From: Pseudomonadota bacterium
GTDB lineage: Bacteria; Desulfobacterota; Desulfobulbia; Desulfobulbales; Desulfocapsaceae
Direction of reading: 5' to 3'
NCBI GenBank assembly: GCA_023412495.1
Contig: JAEYNP010000080.1
Location: 1-64,000 of the forward strand
Length of the DNA: 64,000 bases
Part shown: in pieces, positions 52,536-61,495 of the stretch
How positions within the stretch are numbered: the stretch's first letter is position 1
How the letters are laid out: the number at the start of each line of letters is the position of its first letter
The notes under the pieces: model-generated
The model's database searches: none
What the model was told of the DNA's origin: nothing
What the model saw: only the letters and a program-made list of their open reading frames with translations
Translations under genes and position numbers: made by a program

Positions 52536-55349
52536 ATGGATTATAGGGATACCCTTAATCTACCCCAAACTGGCTTTAATATGAAGGCAAACCTGGCCCA
52601 GAAGGAACCGCTGGCCCTCAAGCTATGGGATAAAGAGAATCTCTACCAGCGCATTCAGGAAAAAGGCAAGGACAAGCCGCTGTTCATCCTTCATGACGGT
52701 CCTCCCTACGCCAATGGCAATATTCATCTCGGCACGGCCTTCAACAAGATCCTCAAGGACATAATCCTGCGCTCAAAGCGGATGGCGGGATTCAATGCCC
52801 CCTATATCCCTGGCTGGGATTGCCATGGCCTGCCTATCGAGCATAATGTCGACATCGAGTTGGGCGACAAAAAGAAGTCCATTCCCAAACTGTCCAAACG
52901 AAACGCATGCCGCAAGTATGCTGAAAAATGGATAAAGATTCAGAAGGAACAGTTCAAGCGGCTGGGTGTGCTGGGAGACTGGGACAAGCCTTATCTGACC
53001 ATCGACTACGCCTACGAGGCCACAATCGCCAGAGAGTTCAATACCTTTCTGTTGTCAGATTCCGTGGTTCGCAACCACAAGCCGGTTTACTGGTGTTCGA
53101 CCTGCACCACGGCGCTGGCCGAGGCGGAGGTGGAATACCACGATCATACCTCGCCTTCCATCTATGTAAAATTTCAGGCCGCCGAGGACTTCTCGGACAT
53201 CGATCCCTCGCTCGGAGGGGATAACGTTTTCTTTGTCATCTGGACCACCACTCCCTGGACTTTGCCGGCAAACCTGGCGGTAGCGCTGAATCCCGATTTC
53301 GTCTATGCCGCGGTGGAAACCGACGGCGAAACCTGGGTGCTGGCCCGAGAACTTGTCGAAAAGGTGATGGCCGCGGTAGGGAGGGAGAACTACAGCATCA
53401 AAGGAACGTTTAGTGCCGCAGGCTTTGAGCATCGCAAGTGCCGCCATCCCTTCATGGGCCGGGAATCTCTGCTGGTACTCGCCGATTATGTCACCGTCGA
53501 TGCCGGTACCGGCTGCGTGCACACCGCACCCGGCCACGGCGCCGACGACTATCTCACCGGCCTCCGGTACGGTCTGGAGATTCTCTCGCCGGTAGACGGC
53601 GAGGGCGTCTATACCACAGAGGCAGGACCTTATGCCGGGCAGAAGATTCCCCAGGTGAATAAGGTTATCACAGCCGACATGGCCGCGAGCGGGGCGCTGA
53701 TCAAGGAGGATGCCATCAACCACAGCTATCCCCACTGCTGGCGCTGCAAGAAACCGGTGATGTACCGCGCCACGCCGCAGTGGTTTATCTCCATGGAGAA
53801 CAACGGCCTGCGGCAGAAGGCCCTGGCCGCCATCCGGGAGGTGGAATGGACTCCCGGATGGGGAATGCAGCGTATTTATTCCATGGTTGAACAGCGCCCG
53901 GACTGGTGCCTGTCTCGCCAGCGCAGCTGGGGCGTGCCGCTGACGGTAGTGAGCTGCAAGGCCTGCGGCGAGATACTCAAAAGCAGGGAACTCGCCGACA
54001 ATATCGACAGACTCTTCCTCAAGGAAGGGGCGGATGCCTGGTTCAGCCACGACATCAGGGACTTTGTCGGGGAAGGCGCAAAGTGCACGAAATGCGGCTC
54101 CAGCGACTTTGAGAAAGAAGAGGATATTCTCGATGTATGGTTCGATTCCGGGGTAAGCCACGCTGCGGTCTGCGAGCAGCGCGAGGAACTGAGGTCCCCC
54201 GCCGACCTCTATCTGGAAGGCAGCGACCAGCATCGCGGCTGGTTCCAGAGTTCTCTGCTCGCCTCGACCGGAACGCGAGGCCGGGCCCCCTTCAAAGGGG
54301 TTTTGACCCATGGCTATGTGGTCGACGGGCAAGGCAGGAAGATGTCCAAGTCGGTGGGCAACGTGGTGGCGCCGGCAGAGGTCATCGAGAAATATGGTGC
54401 CGAGATTCTTCGGCTCTGGGTGTCAAGCGAAGATTATCGCGACGACATCAAGGTTTCCGATGAAATCCTCCGGCAGATTTCCGATGCCTACCGCAAGATC
54501 CGCAACACCATCCGCTACTTCCTCGGCAATCTCTATGATTTCCAGCCTGAGACGCACCGGGTGCCGTACAGCGAATTGCCGGAGCTCGACCGCTGGGCCC
54601 TCGGCAAGTTCAACGAACTGCGGGCCAAGGTGGTTCAAGCCTACGCGAAATACGAGTTCCATTCCATCTATCAAGGATTGAACTATTTCTGCGGCACCAC
54701 CATGAGCGCCTTCTATCTCGACATCCTCAAGGATCGGCTCTATACCGCCGGCACCGATTCCCATCTCCGCCGGTCGGCACAGACCGCCCTCTATGACATG
54801 CTCGACGGCATGCTGCGCCTGATGAGCCCGATTCTCTGCTTCACCGCAGCCGAAGCCTGGAACGCCCTTCATGGCCTGGGAGAGAGGGATGAGGCCGAGC
54901 GGGGCATTAATTTCGTAGAATTCCCATCAGAAATCCCGGTCGACTGCGATGAGTCGATGATGGAGAAGTGGGTCAAGCTCATCAAAATCCGCGCAGAGAT
55001 CACCAAGGCCCTGGAGATAGCCCGCCAGGAAAAGATCATCGGCCACCCGCTCGAGGCCGAAGTGCTCCTGAGGGCGGAAGGGGACCTGGCGGAGTTCATC
55101 CGTGGGGAGTGGGGCACCATCAAGGAGATCGCCATCATCTCCGAGATGTCGGTCCTGCATGAAGATGCCCCGGCCAGCGGAATTCGCTTCGTCAGCGAGG
55201 AGCTTGCCGGCATGGTTGTCCAGGTGCAGCCGGCAGCTGGCGAGAAGTGTCAGCGTTGCTGGACTCGCTCCATCACGGTCGGAGAAATGGAGTCCCATCC
55301 CGGTATCTGCAGGCGGTGCGGGGATGTCCTCGCCAACATGAAAGCATAA
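52536..55349 (+). CDS. ileS: Isoleucyl-tRNA synthetase
   Basis: A class I synthetase of 937 residues that charges tRNA-Ile. The HIGH-type motif is NGNIHLGTAF (about 61-70), the CP1 editing domain includes FVIWTTTPWTLPAN and GCVHTAPGHG, and KMSKS is in GRKMSKSVGNV (about 600-608). A C-terminal zinc finger carries four cysteines (CQRCWTRS and CRRCGD). ATG at 52536 is preferred over the in-frame ATG at 52521 because GAAGGAGA lies between them. lspA starts inside the 3' end region, so ileS-lspA-fabD are co-transcribed. Confidence 0.97.
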   Translation: MDYRDTLNLPQTGFNMKANLAQKEPLALKLWDKENLYQRIQEKGKDKPLFILHDGPPYANGNIHLGTAFNKILKDIILRSKRMAGFNAPYIPGWDCHGLPIEHNVDIELGDKKKSIPKLSKRNACRKYAEKWIKIQKEQFKRLGVLGDWDKPYLTIDYAYEATIAREFNTFLLSDSVVRNHKPVYWCSTCTTALAEAEVEYHDHTSPSIYVKFQAAEDFSDIDPSLGGDNVFFVIWTTTPWTLPANLAVALNPDFVYAAVETDGETWVLARELVEKVMAAVGRENYSIKGTFSAAGFEHRKCRHPFMGRESLLVLADYVTVDAGTGCVHTAPGHGADDYLTGLRYGLEILSPVDGEGVYTTEAGPYAGQKIPQVNKVITADMAASGALIKEDAINHSYPHCWRCKKPVMYRATPQWFISMENNGLRQKALAAIREVEWTPGWGMQRIYSMVEQRPDWCLSRQRSWGVPLTVVSCKACGEILKSRELADNIDRLFLKEGADAWFSHDIRDFVGEGAKCTKCGSSDFEKEEDILDVWFDSGVSHAAVCEQREELRSPADLYLEGSDQHRGWFQSSLLASTGTRGRAPFKGVLTHGYVVDGQGRKMSKSVGNVVAPAEVIEKYGAEILRLWVSSEDYRDDIKVSDEILRQISDAYRKIRNTIRYFLGNLYDFQPETHRVPYSELPELDRWALGKFNELRAKVVQAYAKYEFHSIYQGLNYFCGTTMSAFYLDILKDRLYTAGTDSHLRRSAQTALYDMLDGMLRLMSPILCFTAAEAWNALHGLGERDEAERGINFVEFPSEIPVDCDESMMEKWVKLIKIRAEITKALEIARQEKIIGHPLEAEVLLRAEGDLAEFIRGEWGTIKEIAIISEMSVLHEDAPASGIRFVSEELAGMVVQVQPAAGEKCQRCWTRSITVGEMESHPGICRRCGDVLANMKA

Positions 55350-55363
55350 TCGGCACGAAGAGA

Positions 55364-55849
55364 GTGGTTTATCTTGCAATTATTCTGGCCACCGTCGCCA
55401 TCGATCAGTTCACCAAGGCCTGGATAGTCGATTCGTTCAAGTTGTACGATTCGCTCGAAGTCGTTCCGGGCTTTTTCAATCTGGTCTTTGTCACCAACAG
55501 CGGCGCGGCGTTCAGCTTCCTGGCCGACGTCGACTCCCCCTGGAGGCATCATTTTTTTCTCGCCGTCGGGATGCTGGCTGTTTTCGGACTGACTGTTGCC
55601 TACTGGAAACTGGTCAAGGTCAATTGGTACTATTGTCCGGCGCTGGCTCTTATCGCCGGCGGCGCCATCGGCAATCTCATCGACCGGGTGCGATTCGGTG
55701 CGGTTATTGACTTTCTCGACGTTTACATCGGAAAATATCACTGGCCTGCCTTCAATGTAGCCGATTCGGCGATCTGCATCGGCGCCGGGATGTGTCTCAT
55801 CGTCAATATCTTGGATATCAGAAATCAGCAAGTGAGGGAAAGAAAATGA
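55364..55849 (+). CDS. lspA: Lipoprotein signal peptidase
   Basis: Signal peptidase II (161 residues) cleaves prolipoproteins at the lipobox after lipidation, in the cytoplasmic membrane. The four-helix protein has the family motifs IDQFTKAWI, FVTNSGAAFSF, GGAIGNLIDRV and FNVADSAI, with the two catalytic aspartates in the last two. The GTG at 55364, 15 bases after the ileS stop, gives a typical N-terminus (VVYLAIILATVAIDQF). It overlaps fabD by four bases (ATGA). Confidence 0.95.
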   Translation: MVYLAIILATVAIDQFTKAWIVDSFKLYDSLEVVPGFFNLVFVTNSGAAFSFLADVDSPWRHHFFLAVGMLAVFGLTVAYWKLVKVNWYYCPALALIAGGAIGNLIDRVRFGAVIDFLDVYIGKYHWPAFNVADSAICIGAGMCLIVNILDIRNQQVRERK

Positions 55850-56796
55850 AAGTTGCGGTCCTGTTCCCCGGCCAAGGATCCCAGTATCTCGGGATGGGGC
55901 AAGAATTTATGAAGGAAGACGGCGAGTGCGCCGCTCTGATGAACATGGCCGAGGATGTCTGCCAGCTCAAGCTCGGTGCGCTCTGTGCCGAAGGCCCGAT
56001 GGAAGATTTGACCCGCGCCGCCAACCTCCAGCCCGCCATAACCATTACCAACCTCATCTGCTGGCAAAGGTTTACAAAGGAATTTGACGGCTTGGGCGAG
56101 ATCAGCTGTTTTGCCGGGCACAGCCTGGGTGAATACTCGGCGCTGTGCGCCGCAGGGGTGATCACTCCCGAAGATACACTGCGTCTGGTCAGTATGCGCG
56201 GGAGCCTGATGGAACGGGAAGGGCGCAAAAATCCCGGCGGCATGCGGGCGGTCATCGGCCTCAACATAGAGGGTATCAACGAGATCCTCGTTTCGTATAC
56301 GGGCAGCGGGGTTGTGGTTGCGGCCAACCACAATACCCCGGAACAGATCGTCCTGTCCGGCTCCCTTGACGGCCTCGACGGAGTGAGCAAAATCATCGAA
56401 GAAAACGGCGGAAAGGTCATCCCCTTGAATGTCAGCGTGGCCAACCATAGTCCGCTGGTGGCCGATGCGGTGCCAGATTTCGCCCGCTTCATGGAAACGA
56501 TCGAGTTCCGCCGGCCGGAGATACCGGTCTATTTCAATGTAACCGCAGCCTTAGAAACGGAACCCGCCACCATGAAGAAGATGATGGCCCATCAGATAGC
56601 CTCCAAAGTACGGTGGTGCGAGACCATCGAAGCAATGCTGGCCGATGGTGTCGATACCTTCGTGGAGATCGGTCCGAAAACCGTGTTGAAGGGTCTGGTG
56701 AAAAAGATTGCCGCCAAAGGGACGAAGGTTGCCGCCCTGCAATTCGACACGCCGGCTACACTGAAGAAGTGTCTGGAGGAACTCAAGACGCTCTAG
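55846..56796 (+). CDS. fabD: Malonyl-CoA:ACP transacylase
   Basis: Loads malonyl groups on acyl carrier protein for fatty acid synthesis. The 316-residue protein shows the start FPGQGSQYLGMGQEF, the active-site serine in GHSLGEYSALCAAG (about 90-103), and the second catalytic region with NHSPLV and TFVEIGPKTVLKGL. ATG at 55846 overlaps the lspA stop and gives the standard N-terminus; AGGGAAAGAAA precedes it. Other fab genes are not in the window. Confidence 0.96.
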   Translation: MKVAVLFPGQGSQYLGMGQEFMKEDGECAALMNMAEDVCQLKLGALCAEGPMEDLTRAANLQPAITITNLICWQRFTKEFDGLGEISCFAGHSLGEYSALCAAGVITPEDTLRLVSMRGSLMEREGRKNPGGMRAVIGLNIEGINEILVSYTGSGVVVAANHNTPEQIVLSGSLDGLDGVSKIIEENGGKVIPLNVSVANHSPLVADAVPDFARFMETIEFRRPEIPVYFNVTAALETEPATMKKMMAHQIASKVRWCETIEAMLADGVDTFVEIGPKTVLKGLVKKIAAKGTKVAALQFDTPATLKKCLEELKTL

Positions 56797-56842
56797 AGGA
56801 CTGCGGATTATGCCCAAAATGGCTTAATCAGACAGGCTCCTA
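56794..56842. repeat. Short degenerate copy of a TAGGAGGCTGTCGGATTAT element
   Basis: The left arm TAGAGGACTGCGGATTATGC (56794-56813) and the right arm (56824-56842, the complement of TAGGAGCCTGTCTGATTAA) resemble the arms of the 146-base element at 60503. It overlaps the fabD stop codon and could act as its terminator hairpin. Confidence 0.5.
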
Positions 56843-56866
56843 ATCTCTAAAAAATACGAGTATATT

Positions 56867-57073
56867 ATGCAAGGAGTAAAAGCCTGCTGTCTCAGCTGTA
56901 AATTTTTCCGCCTTACGGATTCGGAATCGGGTTTTTGCCGAGTGGACAAGGCTGGGCCCGGGTACCCGAGAAAACAACAGGACGATCATTGTGACAGATG
57001 GCGGGACAGCGGCCAGCAGTATTTCATCCGAGTCGGCTGGATCAAATCGCAAAAGGCTGAAGCAGAGAAATAA
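56867..57073 (+). CDS. Small cysteine-rich protein
   Basis: A 68-residue protein with cysteines at 7, 8, 11, 24 and 42. The pattern CxxC, then GFCR, then DDHCDRW is a compact metal-binding arrangement that could bind zinc or an iron-sulfur centre. There is no signal peptide. I do not recognise a family. Plus-strand context is between fabD and the glycan cluster. The ribosome site is weak, so confidence is moderate. Confidence 0.55.
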   Translation: MQGVKACCLSCKFFRLTDSESGFCRVDKAGPGYPRKQQDDHCDRWRDSGQQYFIRVGWIKSQKAEAEK

Positions 57074-57205
57074 GCCTGCACTTTGAAGAACAACGTATTC
57101 CTCTTTTTGCCCGTCATATTCCGCGACTTCTTCTTGGTCATTGGAGAAAGATATGGTAAGAGGGAATCCTTCATGAGCGCCTTGGAATATTTTCTTGTTT
57201 TCACT

Positions 57206-57245
57206 CCCCAAGGGGTGCTGAAAAGAGTAGAAACGGATTCCGTTT
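57206..57245. repeat. Motif shared with 39843, plus small palindrome
   Basis: CCCCAAGGGGTGCTGAAAAGAGT (57206-57228, written here in two parts: CCCCAAGGGG and TGCTGAAAAGAGT) matches sequence at 39843-39868. Directly after it AAACGGATTCCGTTT is a 15-base palindrome. No gene is present in this gap. Confidence 0.6.
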
Positions 57246-57324
57246 GAAGGGGCTTATCTCCTTTTGTGAAGGGTTTCGAGGACACCTCATATCTCTTTGC
57301 TTTTTTCCTTCCTTGAACCGGTCT

Positions 57325-58398
57325 ATGAAAAAGGTGCCGAAAGCGTTGCAGTTGACAGTAAAGCTGGTTATCAGCTGCGCCTTTTTTTCGGTGCTGCTGT
57401 CTTTTGTCCGCGGCAACGAACTGGCTGACGTTTTTGCCAATGTCAACTGGCCATTCTTCGGCATCTCCTTTGCGGTGACCCTGGTCATGTTCACCGTCAG
57501 CTGTACCAAGTGGAAGATCATTCTCGATCTGAAGACTACACAGCTGAGCTACTGGGAACTCGTCAAGATCTACCTGATCGGTTCCTTTTTCTCCAATATT
57601 CTCCCCTCCACGGTCGGCGGTGATGTGGTCAGGTCCTATTATGCCGGCAGGCTCATCGACAATCAGTCGTATTCAGCGGTGAGCGTGTTTGTCGAGAGAT
57701 TCTCCGGTATCGTTTTTCTCTTCCTCCTGGTGTTTATTGCCCCGCTCTTCCGCATCGAACTCTATGCCAATCCGTATCTGTACGTTCCTGCCGCCGGCGG
57801 ATTGTTCTGCGCAGCAACGACCCTGTGGTTATGGAAGGCGCGGAATCCCTTCAAACTTCCCAACATAATCGCTGAAGGCATTTTTGCCTGGCTTCATCGC
57901 ATCTCCGGGAAACCTTCCTGCACCTGGCTCGCCAAATCCACGGTATCGCTTGAGAACCTGTACCGTTCCATCATGGAGCGCCTCAAGAAATTACGGAAGG
58001 AGCTGCAGGTCGCTACCGATGCGGTAAAGCAGGACAAAATTTTTCTCGCACGGCTGGTCGTTCTCACTGTGTTCTTCTACTTTCTTACCTGGGTGAATGT
58101 CTACACGACATTCAAGGCTTTTGACATCGAGGTGAATTTTTGGGCGATCTGCGCAGTGGTGCCGGCTATTTTGTTTGTCGCCCATGTACCGGTAACGGTC
58201 CTCGGTAACCTGGGATACTTCGAATCCGTCTTTGTTTTTTACTTTCTGATGGTCGGCGTGGGAGGGGCGGAGTCGCTGGCCATGGGTCTGCTCCTTCGCC
58301 TGAAGATGCTCTGTATGGGCGGTTTCGGTTTCGTTTCCTATATCATCTACCGGCAGAAACATCGACTGAACTTGGGAAAGGGTGAATTTCCCGTATGA
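57325..58398 (+). CDS. Flippase-like membrane protein (UPF0104/AglD-type)
   Basis: A 357-residue integral membrane protein with about eight helices of the lysylphosphatidylglycerol synthase membrane-region family. Visible landmarks are FSNILPSTVGGDVVRSYY and a long segment between helices (about 200-255), ending with GLLLRLKMLCMGGFGFVSYI. Members of this family often sit in glycan clusters and are thought to move lipid-linked sugars or modify lipids; the exact role is not known. ATG at 57325 is chosen because it directly precedes the first helix; an earlier in-frame start at 57244 would add 27 residues overlapping the repeat. It starts the glycosyltransferase cluster. Confidence 0.85.
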   Translation: MKKVPKALQLTVKLVISCAFFSVLLSFVRGNELADVFANVNWPFFGISFAVTLVMFTVSCTKWKIILDLKTTQLSYWELVKIYLIGSFFSNILPSTVGGDVVRSYYAGRLIDNQSYSAVSVFVERFSGIVFLFLLVFIAPLFRIELYANPYLYVPAAGGLFCAATTLWLWKARNPFKLPNIIAEGIFAWLHRISGKPSCTWLAKSTVSLENLYRSIMERLKKLRKELQVATDAVKQDKIFLARLVVLTVFFYFLTWVNVYTTFKAFDIEVNFWAICAVVPAILFVAHVPVTVLGNLGYFESVFVFYFLMVGVGGAESLAMGLLLRLKMLCMGGFGFVSYIIYRQKHRLNLGKGEFPV

Positions 58399-58490
58399 AA
58401 AATTGCGAAACGGGATTATTTTGCATCCCGAAACAAGATTGCCGCCAGGCCCGACGAATTTCATATTAGAAAAATTTTGGAGACACTGCC

Positions 58491-59459
58491 TTGTTACTTT
58501 CAGTCGTGATTCCGCTGTTGAACGAAGAGGACAACATTCCCATTCTCTATCAGGAACTGGTGGAAGTTCTTGAAACCCTTGAAGATGAGTATGAGATCGT
58601 CTTTGTCGACGACGGCAGCACCGACCGGAGCCTTGCGTTGCTGCGTGATATCCAGCGGAAGGACAGCCATGTCGTGGTCGTCACCTTCCGCAAGAATTTC
58701 GGCCAGACGGCGGCCATGGCCGCAGGCTTCGACTATGCCGGCGGCGACGTCATCATCACCATGGATGCGGACCTCCAGAACGATCCCCGGGATATTCCAC
58801 TGCTTCTGGAAAAAATCAAGGCCGGCAACGACGTGGTGACCGGCTGGCGGTACGACCGGAAGGACGCCTTTATCAACCGGCGGCTCCCTTCGATCATCGC
58901 CAACAAGATCATTTCCAAGACCACCGGCGTGAACCTCCACGATTACGGCTGCACCCTGAAGGCCTTTCGCCGGGAAGTCATCAAGTGCGTGAAACTCTAC
59001 GGAGAAATGCACCGGTTCATTCCCGCCATCGCCAGCGGCATGGGCATCGATTTCACCGAAGTGAAGGTCAATCACCGGGCGCGACGATTCGGCTCGTCCA
59101 AATACGGTATTTCCCGGACTATCAGGGTTATCCTCGACCTGCTGACGGTGAAATTTCTGCTCAGCTACTCGACGCGGCCTATTCAGGTCTTCGGGTTGAT
59201 GGGAGTTATTTCCGGCGGCATCGGCTTTCTCATCGCCCTCTGCATGACCCTTCAACGGCAGTTTTTCGGGGTCCCGCTCTCCGACCGGCCGCTGCTCTTT
59301 CTCGCGGTTTTGCTCATTTTCATCGGGATCCAATTCATCTCCCTCGGGCTGATCGCCGAACTCCAGGCCCGCACCTACCATGAGTCGCAGAACAAGCCGG
59401 TATACTACGTCAAGAATATCTATCGAACCGAAGTCGAGGCGGCTGTCGATAGAAATTGA
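58491..59459 (+). CDS. Family 2 glycosyltransferase, GtrB/ArnC type
   Basis: A 322-residue enzyme that likely transfers a sugar from a nucleotide donor to polyprenyl phosphate. The GT-A domain shows VVIPLLNEEDNIP, VFVDDGSTDRS and the DxD-type DADLQNDP; LHDYGCTLKAFRRE and YGEMHRFIP are typical of GtrB/ArnC/DPM1 proteins. Two C-terminal membrane helices follow (FGLMGVISGGIGFLIAL and LLFLAVLLIFIGIQFISL). TTG at 58491, with TTTGGAG 12 bases upstream, is the probable start. Its stop overlaps the start of the next gene (TGATG). Confidence 0.92.
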   Translation: MLLSVVIPLLNEEDNIPILYQELVEVLETLEDEYEIVFVDDGSTDRSLALLRDIQRKDSHVVVVTFRKNFGQTAAMAAGFDYAGGDVIITMDADLQNDPRDIPLLLEKIKAGNDVVTGWRYDRKDAFINRRLPSIIANKIISKTTGVNLHDYGCTLKAFRREVIKCVKLYGEMHRFIPAIASGMGIDFTEVKVNHRARRFGSSKYGISRTIRVILDLLTVKFLLSYSTRPIQVFGLMGVISGGIGFLIALCMTLQRQFFGVPLSDRPLLFLAVLLIFIGIQFISLGLIAELQARTYHESQNKPVYYVKNIYRTEVEAAVDRN

Positions 59460-60505
59460 TGACCGGCCATCCTCTGATCGATATCATTATTCCCAACTGG
59501 AACGGCGCAGCCATGCTGAGCCACTGCCTGCAGTCGCTCAGGCAGCAGACCTTTTCCGGTTTTGCCGTTACTGTCGTAGACAACGGTTCGCGGGACGGAT
59601 CCATTGAACTGGTGGAGCAGCAGTTTCCCGAGGTCAAATTGATCAAGCTCGATCGCAACACCGGTTTCAGCGTTGCGGTGAATACGGGTATCCAAGCCGC
59701 GGCGGCGCCGTGGCTGCTGCTGCTGAACAATGATATGGAGGTCGCGGCGGATTGCCTGGAGAACCTTCGCCATGCCGTCGACAGATATCCCGGTTACGAA
59801 TTCTTCGCGCTGAAGATGATGAATTTTCATCAGCGCGATTACATAGACGGGGCGGGCGATGCGGTGTTGCGCGGCGGGGTCGGGTACCGTTTGGGTACCA
59901 TGGAAAGGGACGGCGAAGGCTATCGCCACGACCGGGAAACCTTCGGGGCCTGCGCCGGAGCAGCCCTCTACGCCAGGCGATTGTTTTCCAGGGTGGGACT
60001 CTTCGACGAAAAATTCTTTGCCTATCTGGAGGACGTCGATCTGAACATGCGGGCCAGGCGGCAGGGAAGCCGCTGCATGTTCCTCGCCTGGGCGATCGTC
60101 TACCATATCGGCAGCGCCAGTTCCGGTTCGAAGATCAACGAACTGACCGTACGGCTCTCGACCCGGAACAACATCTATGTGCTGGCGAAGAATTATTCCT
60201 GGGGACTGCTGCTGCGTTTTTTGCCGGCCATAGCGGTCTACCAGACTGCCTGGCTGCTGTTCTGTCTGAAAAAGGGCATGCTGGGGCCCTACCTGGCGGG
60301 TCTCCGGGAAGCTGCCGCTGCTCTGCCCGATTTGGTCGGAAAATTCCGGGACAAACCCGAGAGCGAATCATTGATACCTGTTCAAAATTTCGCCGCAATG
60401 ATAAGATCGGCGGAGCGGGAGGCGGTTCTCTCTATCATGGCCAGAAGGGCAGCGGCGGGTAAAGGTAATTTCCTGCTTAACCTATACTGTACTCTTCTCC
60501 TGTAG
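59459..60505 (+). CDS. Family 2 glycosyltransferase, rhamnosyltransferase-like
   Basis: A 348-residue GT2 enzyme: DIIIPNWNGAAMLSHCL, VVDNGSRDGSIEL, LLLLNNDMEV (the metal-binding region) and FAYLEDVDLNMRARRQG, the WbbL-type rhamnosyltransferase pattern. A C-terminal amphipathic or membrane-associated segment follows (LLLRFLPAIAVYQTAWLLF). The start overlaps the previous stop. It is followed by a 146-base palindromic repeat that includes its stop codon. Confidence 0.9.
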   Translation: MTGHPLIDIIIPNWNGAAMLSHCLQSLRQQTFSGFAVTVVDNGSRDGSIELVEQQFPEVKLIKLDRNTGFSVAVNTGIQAAAAPWLLLLNNDMEVAADCLENLRHAVDRYPGYEFFALKMMNFHQRDYIDGAGDAVLRGGVGYRLGTMERDGEGYRHDRETFGACAGAALYARRLFSRVGLFDEKFFAYLEDVDLNMRARRQGSRCMFLAWAIVYHIGSASSGSKINELTVRLSTRNNIYVLAKNYSWGLLLRFLPAIAVYQTAWLLFCLKKGMLGPYLAGLREAAAALPDLVGKFRDKPESESLIPVQNFAAMIRSAEREAVLSIMARRAAAGKGNFLLNLYCTLLL

Positions 60506-60648
60506 GAGGCTGTCGGATTATGCACTTTTTCCCCATCTCTGCGTTAATTTACGAAAATTAATGCTCGCAATATTAGTTATATGGCTGCGCTTAATTTTCG
60601 AAAATGCCTTGATCTGAGAAAAAATTGCTATAATTCGACAGCCTCCTA
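60503..60648. repeat. 146-base palindromic element
   Basis: The outer arms TAGGAGGCTGTCGGATTATG (60503-60522) and its near-complement (60629-60648) match at 18 of 20 bases. The interior holds more inverted pairs such as TTAATTTACGAAAATTAA and TTAATTTTCGAAAAT. A short degenerate copy lies at 56794. The element sits between two glycosyltransferase genes, starting at the stop codon of one and ending 15 bases before the next. Confidence 0.8.
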
Positions 60649-60663
60649 GAATTTCAAAAATCC

Positions 60664-61485
60664 ATGCCAGTACCAGTTCATATCGTCATAGTCACCCACA
60701 ACTCGGCCGGGATTCTCGACTATTGTCTGAGCCATCTGGAGAAACAGACGGCGCCGATCAAATCGGTGGTCGTCGTCGACAGCGGCTCCGAGTCGACCGG
60801 CTATCTCGACAGAGCTCATCATCTGAAGGGGCTGAAGCTCATCAAGACCGAGAATATAGGTTTTGCCCGGGCCAACAACCTCGGGTTCAGGCAAGCAGCG
60901 GCCGCCGACCGCGACGGTCTTGTGATTTTCTTGAATCCCGACACCTTTCTCCCTTCGGATTTTATCTCCCAGGCGATCCAGGTGATGCATGAGAATCCGG
61001 GAGCGGCGGTTGTTTCCGGCAAGCTGCTCGGTTTTGACCTGCAGGCCATGAAACCGACCGGCAGGATCGATTCCACCGGAGTGTTCCGGAAATGGTACGG
61101 CCGCTGGTACGACCGGGGCCGAGGCGAGACGGATGATGGACAATACGCCCTGATCGAAAACCTCCCGGCGGCCTGCGGCGCGCTCATGTGCTGCCGTATC
61201 AAGTCCCTGCTGCCATTCGGAGAGAATATCTTCGATCCTGACTTTTTCCTCTACAAGGAGGATATAGAGCTGTCGATTCGCCTGCACAAGCACGGTTGCA
61301 AGGTGATCTATGATCCCCGGCTGTTCGCCTATCATTGCCGAGGCTGGGGCAGGCGCTCGGAAATCGGCTATGAACTCCGTCTTATCGCCGCCCGAAGTGA
61401 GGTGCTTCTCTACCGCAAACATCCGGCACCTTACATCCTCTGGGCGTACTTGAAGTTGTTTCTGGTGAAGTTCTTCCACCTTTGA
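60664..61485 (+). CDS. Family 2 glycosyltransferase
   Basis: A 273-residue GT2 enzyme: VHIVIVTHNSAGILDYCL, VVDSGSESTG, IFLNPDTFLPS with its acidic sugar-nucleotide region, and FFLYKEDIELSIRLHKHG as the second catalytic motif. It is of the WcaA/rhamnosyltransferase-like group, cytoplasmic and membrane-associated, adding one sugar of a surface glycan. It begins just after the palindromic element. The next gene starts 10 bases after its stop. Confidence 0.88.
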   Translation: MPVPVHIVIVTHNSAGILDYCLSHLEKQTAPIKSVVVVDSGSESTGYLDRAHHLKGLKLIKTENIGFARANNLGFRQAAAADRDGLVIFLNPDTFLPSDFISQAIQVMHENPGAAVVSGKLLGFDLQAMKPTGRIDSTGVFRKWYGRWYDRGRGETDDGQYALIENLPAACGALMCCRIKSLLPFGENIFDPDFFLYKEDIELSIRLHKHGCKVIYDPRLFAYHCRGWGRRSEIGYELRLIAARSEVLLYRKHPAPYILWAYLKLFLVKFFHL

Positions 61486-61495
61486 TAGAGAGAAC

